Assembly (NCBI GenBank): GCA_007570785.1
Contig: ML660201.1
Location: 32,549,840 to 32,613,839 of the forward strand
Direction of reading: 5' to 3'
DNA from: Antilocapra americana
Lineage: Eukaryota; Chordata; Mammalia; Artiodactyla; Antilocapridae
DNA: 64,000 bases
How positions within the stretch are numbered: position 1 is the stretch's first letter; each line of letters begins with the position of its first letter. The notes under the pieces were generated by a model, which did not search any database, was not told the origin of the DNA, and saw only the letters and a program-made list of their open reading frames with translations. Of the stretch, positions 63,779-64,000 are shown one piece after another. The translations under genes were made by a program, and so were the position numbers.

Positions 63779-64000
63779 GTGAACTGAACTTAGTGATAAT
63801 GGTTAGAACCCACATCTGGCATTTTCTTTTCGTTTGAAAAACTGGGAAAAGGAGGGCATTTGAAGAGAGAGATGCAAATCTCTTGGTAAACCCAGAGGTT
63901 CTTCATTTATTGAATTATTTGCTTTCACTTTTATTTATTTTTTTCACTTATTTATTAATTCAGCTATTTATTTTATTTTCTTAATTTTTTAAAATTAAGT

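Larger units (their letters stand above)
56210..64000 (+). other. MAGI1: MAGI1 intron, 5' part
   Basis: The intron begins GTAAGG. No further MAGI1 exon was recognised to the window end. Contents: the G-rich tract near the donor, a TG microsatellite (57495-57530), an L2 3' end (59385-59560), a longer L2 (61180-61920) with an internal CA repeat, a Bov-tA (62038-62264) and a Bov-A2 (63499-63778). The stretches 56300-57490, 57540-59380, 59560-61180 and 62280-63490 show no recognisable repeat and no gene. Confidence 0.8.

Overview
The window is nuclear DNA from a ruminant (cattle, sheep, goat or a close relative). The diagnosis rests on many copies of SINE families restricted to ruminants and their close relatives (Bov-tA, Bov-A2, CHR) and on BovB (RTE) LINE fragments. 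These sit among older mammalian repeats (L1, L2, MIR, hAT-type DNA transposons). Nothing prokaryotic is present.

One gene is visible. It is an internal piece of MAGI1 (membrane-associated guanylate kinase, WW and PDZ domain containing 1), read on the + strand. Eight exons are supported by splice sites, reading phase and protein match: 6063-6145, 10172-10207, 16018-16075, 18975-19081, 21291-21383, 26988-27170, 27691-28311 and 56178-56209. Joined, they total 1213 nt and keep one open frame of 404 complete codons. In order this encodes the C-terminal half of WW1, a short linker, WW2, a polyglutamine stretch, a proline-rich linker, two PDZ domains (second and third of the full protein, often called PDZ1 and PDZ2) and the start of the next linker. 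The N-terminal PDZ, guanylate-kinase domain and first half of WW1 lie upstream. The remaining PDZ domains and the basic tail lie downstream. MAGI1 is a scaffold at epithelial tight and adherens junctions.

Layout: 1-6062 is intron dominated by an old L1 that carries two ruminant insertions. 6063-28311 holds seven exons spread over about 22 kb. 28312-56177 is one 27.9-kb intron full of repeats. 56178-56209 is a 32-nt microexon. 56210-64000 is the first part of the next intron.

No new gene system was found. The items most worth a second look are: a 16-bp C-rich/G-rich complementarity that would loop out the 32-nt microexon; an inverted duplication inside a CHR SINE that looks like a template switch; two CHR+BovB composites, each flanked by a single target-site duplication; a retrotransposition event that left only a tail; a weak GTTGGC donor after the polyQ exon; a tandem NAG acceptor; and a strong antisense bias of SINEs within the gene. 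Repeat names come from recognising consensus sequence by eye, so boundaries of old repeats are approximate.
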